Shown one piece after another: positions 48,373 through 52,362 of a stretch of DNA of 52,362 nt. The number at the start of each line of letters is the position of its first letter. Position 1 is the stretch's first letter. Source of the DNA: Planctomycetaceae bacterium (GTDB lineage Bacteria; Planctomycetota; Planctomycetia; Pirellulales; Pirellulaceae); contig CANHVO010000008.1 of NCBI GenBank assembly GCA_947463915.1, positions 1-52,362 on the forward strand, in the 5' to 3' direction. The position numbers and the translations under genes are program-made. The notes beneath the pieces were generated by a model. That model was not told where the DNA came from. It made no database searches and worked only from the letters and a program-made list of their open reading frames with translations.

Positions 48373-50166
48373 TCACTCCCTTAATCGTATCGACAACAAA
48401 GCTTGAGCAAGCGCTTTGCCTTGCGCATCATTTCTCAACCCACGTCGCAAAATCCCCTTCACTACGAAGTTGAGCCCGCCGAGATTTTCCATTTCAAAGC
48501 GCTCCACCGAAGTGATTCCGATCGGTGAAAAGAATTGTGCAACTCGATCTGCAGTTAGCCACTTCTTCAACCAGTCATAGTCGCTCATGGACCGCACAAG
48601 TATTCCGACGTTTGCCCCCGTCCCTTTGTCGCCGCTCCGCCCATGCGCCACATCCAACAAGCAGTTCGCTTCAGATACCGCAATCTGCTTTTTCAATGGG
48701 ATACTCGAAGTTAGTTGCTGAGGGAAGCGATTTTTCAGGTGTGGCCAAACTGCGGCAGTTAGGCGGATCGCTGTTGTCTCATCGGATTGAAAGGTCTCTA
48801 AGGTTGGACGAGCAAGTTTCGCATCAATAAGGCACGGCCAATAACGGATCACTCCATGCACGCGAGGTCGCCCCTCTGCATACCCAGTTGTACCCTGCGG
48901 TCCAGCAGTAATCAGAGGCATTAGTTCTCGCGAAAATCGCTCTACGTCGCTCTTCTTATCGGACTCGACGGCAATTCTCAAAACCGTTTCGTAAAGCGAA
49001 TGCCCTGCTTCTGTAAGATTCGCAACCGGAACACTTTCGGCATTGCCCAAGCACTCGACGATCGAATCGCGAAAAACAACCCCTGCTTCCCGAAGTCGCT
49101 GGAGGACCAGATCACCACAACAACGAGCCTTGACGACGGACTGCGGACCAAAAAATGTAAGCATCCCTGCCGCACGATAGCCATCGCGGTAGGTTGCGCT
49201 GACCTTAAGCGTTTCCGGACGCGGGCTTCCGATGGCCCCACTCACTCGAACCCGATTGACTCCGATGCTTTCGACTTCGAGAGAAAGAAATGAAACCGCG
49301 CAATCGGGGCTCAAGTAGTTTCCAGGGTTTCCAATTTCGTAGATGAGTTGCTCCTTGATGGTTGCCGGAGTTACGCATCCGCCTGACAGTTCCGATTTGG
49401 TGATTGTGCAACACCCGTCACGATGGATCTCCGCGATTGGGAATCCAAGGTGCACCGGGTCCGGAACATCGAGCCAATCGGTCGAGATGCCGCCTGTCGC
49501 ATGGGTACCGCATTCCAACAGATGGCCCGCGACCGTCGCACCGGCCAGTTCATTCCAGTCATCGTTCTTCCAACCGAACTCGTAAACGCACGGTGCGACA
49601 ACCATCGATGGGTCCGCAACGCGGCCGGTGATGACGATGTCTGCTCCGGCTGCTAACGCTTGCACTATTCCATCGCAACCCAAATACGCATTGGCGGTCA
49701 CCAAGCGATCTATGACGCTAGTCAGCGGGTCCGATGAGTCCAAATTTTGAAACTGAGTTGAGTTCGTTTCACTGGCGAGCAGGGCAGGCAACACATCGTC
49801 GCCAGCCACTACGCCAATCTTCATGGAACGGCACCCGGACTTTTCCAGCGCTGCAATACAAGCTCGAGCGCATTCCAGCGGGTTCAAGCCTCCAGCATTG
49901 GCAATCAATCGGCAACGTCCTCCCGCCGCCCAATATTCCGCGAGGCTTCGAACCACTTCGACGAAGTCTTGGGCATAACCAAGCTTTGGATCGCGTTCAC
50001 GTTGCAAGGCCAAGATCGACATAGAGACTTCGGCCAGATAATCCATCGTGAGATAGTCGAGATCTGGCTCTTGCGAAAGAATCTCAACCGCAGCCGACGG
50101 CCGATCTCCCCAAAAGGCCTGCGCGTTTCCGACCCGAATCATTTCTCGTGCTTTGGTGTTGGTCAC
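48373..50166 (-). CDS. AtuA-family protein (acyclic terpene utilisation-like)
   Basis: Protein of about 597 aa, family named for AtuA of the acyclic terpene pathway; biochemical role unproven. The N-terminal domain has IRVGNAQAFWGDRPSAAVEI, DLDYLTMDYLAE, RLIANAGGLNPLECAR and DIVITGRVADPSMVVAP. The C-terminal AtuA-like ferredoxin-fold domain contains DVAHGRSGDKGTGANVGILV. The GTG at 50166 overlaps the preceding stop by four bases (GTGA), a classic coupling arrangement; ATG at 50142 is the alternative. It is the last gene of the PrpD-carboxyltransferase-AtuA operon, and proteins of this family often sit with acyl-CoA carboxylases. Confidence 0.88.
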   Translation of the reverse strand: MTNTKAREMIRVGNAQAFWGDRPSAAVEILSQEPDLDYLTMDYLAEVSMSILALQRERDPKLGYAQDFVEVVRSLAEYWAAGGRCRLIANAGGLNPLECARACIAALEKSGCRSMKIGVVAGDDVLPALLASETNSTQFQNLDSSDPLTSVIDRLVTANAYLGCDGIVQALAAGADIVITGRVADPSMVVAPCVYEFGWKNDDWNELAGATVAGHLLECGTHATGGISTDWLDVPDPVHLGFPIAEIHRDGCCTITKSELSGGCVTPATIKEQLIYEIGNPGNYLSPDCAVSFLSLEVESIGVNRVRVSGAIGSPRPETLKVSATYRDGYRAAGMLTFFGPQSVVKARCCGDLVLQRLREAGVVFRDSIVECLGNAESVPVANLTEAGHSLYETVLRIAVESDKKSDVERFSRELMPLITAGPQGTTGYAEGRPRVHGVIRYWPCLIDAKLARPTLETFQSDETTAIRLTAAVWPHLKNRFPQQLTSSIPLKKQIAVSEANCLLDVAHGRSGDKGTGANVGILVRSMSDYDWLKKWLTADRVAQFFSPIGITSVERFEMENLGGLNFVVKGILRRGLRNDAQGKALAQALLSIRLRE

Positions 50167-51740
50167 ACTTCTACCCGTGCTTGTTTTTCGCTCACGCGTG
50201 GTGCGATCGCTAGTGCTGAGGACAACCATAATCGCGTATGGTGAGGTGCAATGATCGCATCCACCCAACCGCGGGCTGCTCCATAACGAATGTCGGTCTG
50301 CTCTTCGTACATACGTCGAATGGAATCTCGCATTTCCTCAATCGCTTCTGGTGTTAACTTGTTTCCCGATTTTTCTGCTTCGCGAATTCGCAAAGTCAAC
50401 ATCGTGTCGGCAGCTTGGTTTCCACCCATGACTGCGTATCGTGCGTTAGGCCAAGCAAGAATCAAAGCTGGATCGTATGCACGACCGCACATCGCGTAGT
50501 TGCCAGCGCCATACGAACTGCCCACGATGACCGTGAATTTCGGGACCGTGGCTGTGCTCATTGCGTGAACGAATTGTGCTCCTGATTGTATAATACCAGA
50601 CTGTTCCGCTTGTTTGCCAACCATGAATCCTTGGACATCCTGAATGAAGATGAGAGGGATCCGAGTCTGATTGCAATCCAACACAAATCGAGCCGCTTTT
50701 TCCGCGGAAGGGCCATAGAGTACGCCACCGATTTGCACCTCGCCTTGCGCCGTGGTCGATCGCTTGCGCTGGTTGGCGACGATTCCAGCGGGAACACCAT
50801 TGATGCGAACGTAGGCGGTAACGACGGTTCGGCCAAAGTCCGGTTTGAACTCCTGAATGCTTCCGGAGTCAACAAAGCACTTGAGCAAGTCGCGCACATC
50901 GTATTCGCCCCTCCCATCCGCTTGGACGATCGAATACGCATCATCGATACTTCGTTCTGTCGTGTAGCCGGATTGTTGGGGCGGCGGATCAGGTAACAAT
51001 GCGATCAAGGAACGAAGTCGGTTTAGGCAGTCGGTGTCATCTTTTTCGTGGAAGTCGACGGTCCCACTGATTTGCGAGTGCATGCTGGCTCCGCCGAGTT
51101 CTTCTGGATCAACGATTTGACCGATTGCCGCCTTGACCAAGGCAGGGCCAGCCAGACAAAGTTGACTCCCCTCGGTCATCAAAATCTTATCGCATAGCAC
51201 AGGCAGATAGGCTCCTCCGGCGATACAGTTACCCATGACCGCTGCATACTGCGGGATGCCATCGGCCGACAGAACCGAGTTGTTCCGAAAGATCCGACCA
51301 AAGTCATCTTCATCGGGAAAGATCTCATCTTGCAAAGGCAAGAAGACACCTGCCGAATCCACAAGATAAACAATAGGCAATCGCAAGCGATGAGCGATCT
51401 TCTGCGCTCGAATCATCTTTTTGACGGATTGCGGGAACATGGCGCCTGCTTTGACTGTCGCATCGTTAGCTGCAATCATGCATGGGTGACCGCTAATCCA
51501 GCCGATCCCGGACACCACACCAGCGGCAGGCACATCGCCCCAATCTGGATACATTTTGTAGGCGGCCCAAAGCCCCAGTTCCAAGAACGGTTGTCCCGGA
51601 TCTAGCAACACCGACAAACGTTCTCGAACAGGCAGGCGGCCAAGCTTTCGTTGCCGATCCGAACCAGATTTACCACCACCTTGCAACAGAATCTGCTCCT
51701 GTTGTTGGATCGAATCGGCAATTTCTCGCAACGCAGTCAC
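50163..51740 (-). CDS. Acyl-CoA carboxylase beta subunit (carboxyltransferase)
   Basis: Carboxyltransferase subunit of a biotin-dependent acyl-CoA carboxylase, 525 aa. Family features are LELGLWAAYKMYPDWGDVPA, IVYLVDSAGVFLPLQDEIFP, NCIAGGAYLPVLCD, FIQDVQGFMVGKQAEQSGII and SSYGAGNYAMCGRAYDP. It is closest in pattern to methylcrotonyl/geranyl-CoA carboxylase beta subunits; propionyl-CoA type is less likely. No biotin-carrying alpha subunit lies in the window. The start is GTG at 51740 with AGG upstream, 10 bp after the PrpD stop; TTG at 51773 would overlap that gene. Confidence 0.9.
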   Translation of the reverse strand: MTALREIADSIQQQEQILLQGGGKSGSDRQRKLGRLPVRERLSVLLDPGQPFLELGLWAAYKMYPDWGDVPAAGVVSGIGWISGHPCMIAANDATVKAGAMFPQSVKKMIRAQKIAHRLRLPIVYLVDSAGVFLPLQDEIFPDEDDFGRIFRNNSVLSADGIPQYAAVMGNCIAGGAYLPVLCDKILMTEGSQLCLAGPALVKAAIGQIVDPEELGGASMHSQISGTVDFHEKDDTDCLNRLRSLIALLPDPPPQQSGYTTERSIDDAYSIVQADGRGEYDVRDLLKCFVDSGSIQEFKPDFGRTVVTAYVRINGVPAGIVANQRKRSTTAQGEVQIGGVLYGPSAEKAARFVLDCNQTRIPLIFIQDVQGFMVGKQAEQSGIIQSGAQFVHAMSTATVPKFTVIVGSSYGAGNYAMCGRAYDPALILAWPNARYAVMGGNQAADTMLTLRIREAEKSGNKLTPEAIEEMRDSIRRMYEEQTDIRYGAARGWVDAIIAPHHTRLWLSSALAIAPRVSEKQARVEV

Positions 51741-51750
51741 GGCTGATACC

Positions 51751-52362
51751 TTATGGGTTATTGGTCTCTGCAAATTGATCCATAAACTGAGAAACTCGCA
51801 TTTTCAGAAGCGAGTCTTTCGCTTCAAACATACTGAACAATGCATCGACCCGAGCTTCCGAAAAACGAGTACCAGCGTTCTGGCGGAACTTCATTTCAAG
51901 AGGCCTAAGCGATTCGGCGCGACGACGTCGGTGTCCGAGTGGAAACTCCACTTCGAATGATTCCGTTTCAGTGCCATTGCTATATCGAACTCGAATGCGA
52001 TTGGAAATCGAACGAAGATCGGGATCCAGGTAGTCTTTTGTGTAGCGAGGGTCCTCGATGACGACCATCTTTCTACGCAAGGCGTCGATGCGAGGATCAG
52101 CGGCTGCGATATCTTCGTAGTGTTCTGAGGTTAGGTCACCATGCAGCATGGCCACAGCAGCGATGTACTGCAAACAGTGATCGCGATCCGCGGGATTGAG
52201 AAGTGGCCCCTTCTTGTCGATGATGCGCACTGCCGATTCTTGTGTATGGATCGTAATTTCTTGAATCGAATCGAGCCTGTCGATGACATGGGAATGCAAC
52301 TTCATAGCGGCTTCTGCGGCCGTTTGAGCATGGAACTCCGCCGGGAACGATACTTTGAACAA
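51751..52362 (-). CDS. prpD: MmgE/PrpD family protein (2-methylcitrate dehydratase-like), 5' end cut by window edge
   Basis: C-terminal 203 residues of a PrpD-type protein; the start lies beyond the right edge. Characteristic parts are VSFPAEFHAQTAAEAAMKLH, GPLLNPADRDHCLQYIAAVA and DPRIDALRRKMVVIEDPRYT, and the final polar helix. PrpD dehydrates 2-methylcitrate in propionate oxidation; other MmgE/PrpD members act on related hydroxy-acids. It is followed by an acyl-CoA carboxylase subunit and an AtuA-family protein on the same strand, so it may be part of branched-chain acyl-CoA breakdown. No methylcitrate synthase is visible here. Confidence 0.88.
   Translation of the reverse strand: MFKVSFPAEFHAQTAAEAAMKLHSHVIDRLDSIQEITIHTQESAVRIIDKKGPLLNPADRDHCLQYIAAVAMLHGDLTSEHYEDIAAADPRIDALRRKMVVIEDPRYTKDYLDPDLRSISNRIRVRYSNGTETESFEVEFPLGHRRRRAESLRPLEMKFRQNAGTRFSEARVDALFSMFEAKDSLLKMRVSQFMDQFAETNNP

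Overview
The window looks like chromosomal DNA of a planctomycete, most likely the Pirellula/Rhodopirellula group (order Pirellulales). Gene content points there: a DUF1080 protein, a Tat-exported Gfo/Idh/MocA oxidoreductase, PQQ-like beta-propeller proteins, a DUF1570 metalloprotease with leucine-rich repeats, a serine/threonine-kinase-like membrane protein, a plancto-type sigma factor and secreted proteins with glycine-rich tails. Base composition is near 50% GC by eye. Many gaps hold short palindromic repeats. No rRNA, tRNA, CRISPR array, insertion sequence or phage gene was recognised. The taxonomic placement is an inference from content, not from a marker gene.

Layout. (1) 1-9529 is a signalling block. 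It holds a hybrid histidine kinase cut by the left edge, a LuxR-type regulator with a degenerate receiver, a FixL-like kinase with an N-terminal receiver, an HPt protein, a divergent FixJ-type regulator and a second hybrid kinase. Together these are the parts of a multistep phosphorelay. (2) 9640-13365 is a tight minus-strand operon: POT-family peptide transporter, ECF-like sigma factor, YgfZ. A GNAT acetyltransferase follows at 13762. (3) 14557-18242 is a minus-strand trio: alpha/beta hydrolase, LuxE/phenylacetate-CoA-ligase-like adenylating enzyme, aldehyde dehydrogenase/acyl reductase. Its enzyme logic matches the LuxD-LuxE-LuxC fatty-acid reductase, but no luciferase is present. (4) 18324-23310 holds a secreted Cys/Gly-rich protein, a membrane-anchored coiled-coil protein and a divergent exported beta-propeller protein.

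(5) 23501-29859 holds a divergent UvrA paralogue, a small membrane protein, a DUF1080 protein and trpD. (6) 30083-37224 is a plus-strand operon: nucleoside hydrolase, membrane-anchored pseudokinase, lipoprotein with a thioredoxin-like fold lacking CxxC, DUF1570 metalloprotease with LRRs. (7) 37342-42885 holds a Gfo/Idh/MocA oxidoreductase, a heptosyltransferase-like GT9 enzyme, apt, a site-2 protease and a membrane-anchored S51 (cyanophycinase-like) peptidase. (8) 43232-46125 holds an exported PQQ-like propeller and a secreted caspase-like protein with a canonical EF-hand loop. (9) 46376-52362 is a minus-strand acyl-CoA catabolism block: PrpD (cut by the right edge), carboxyltransferase beta subunit, AtuA-family protein, and acyl-CoA synthetase after a 305-bp gap.

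The most notable points are the LuxDEC-like trio, the phosphorelay with its non-phosphorylatable regulator, the pseudokinase operon, the caspase-like EF-hand protein, and several families of palindromic intergenic repeats. The repeats include REPIN-like doublets and lie in five of the six gaps between convergent genes.
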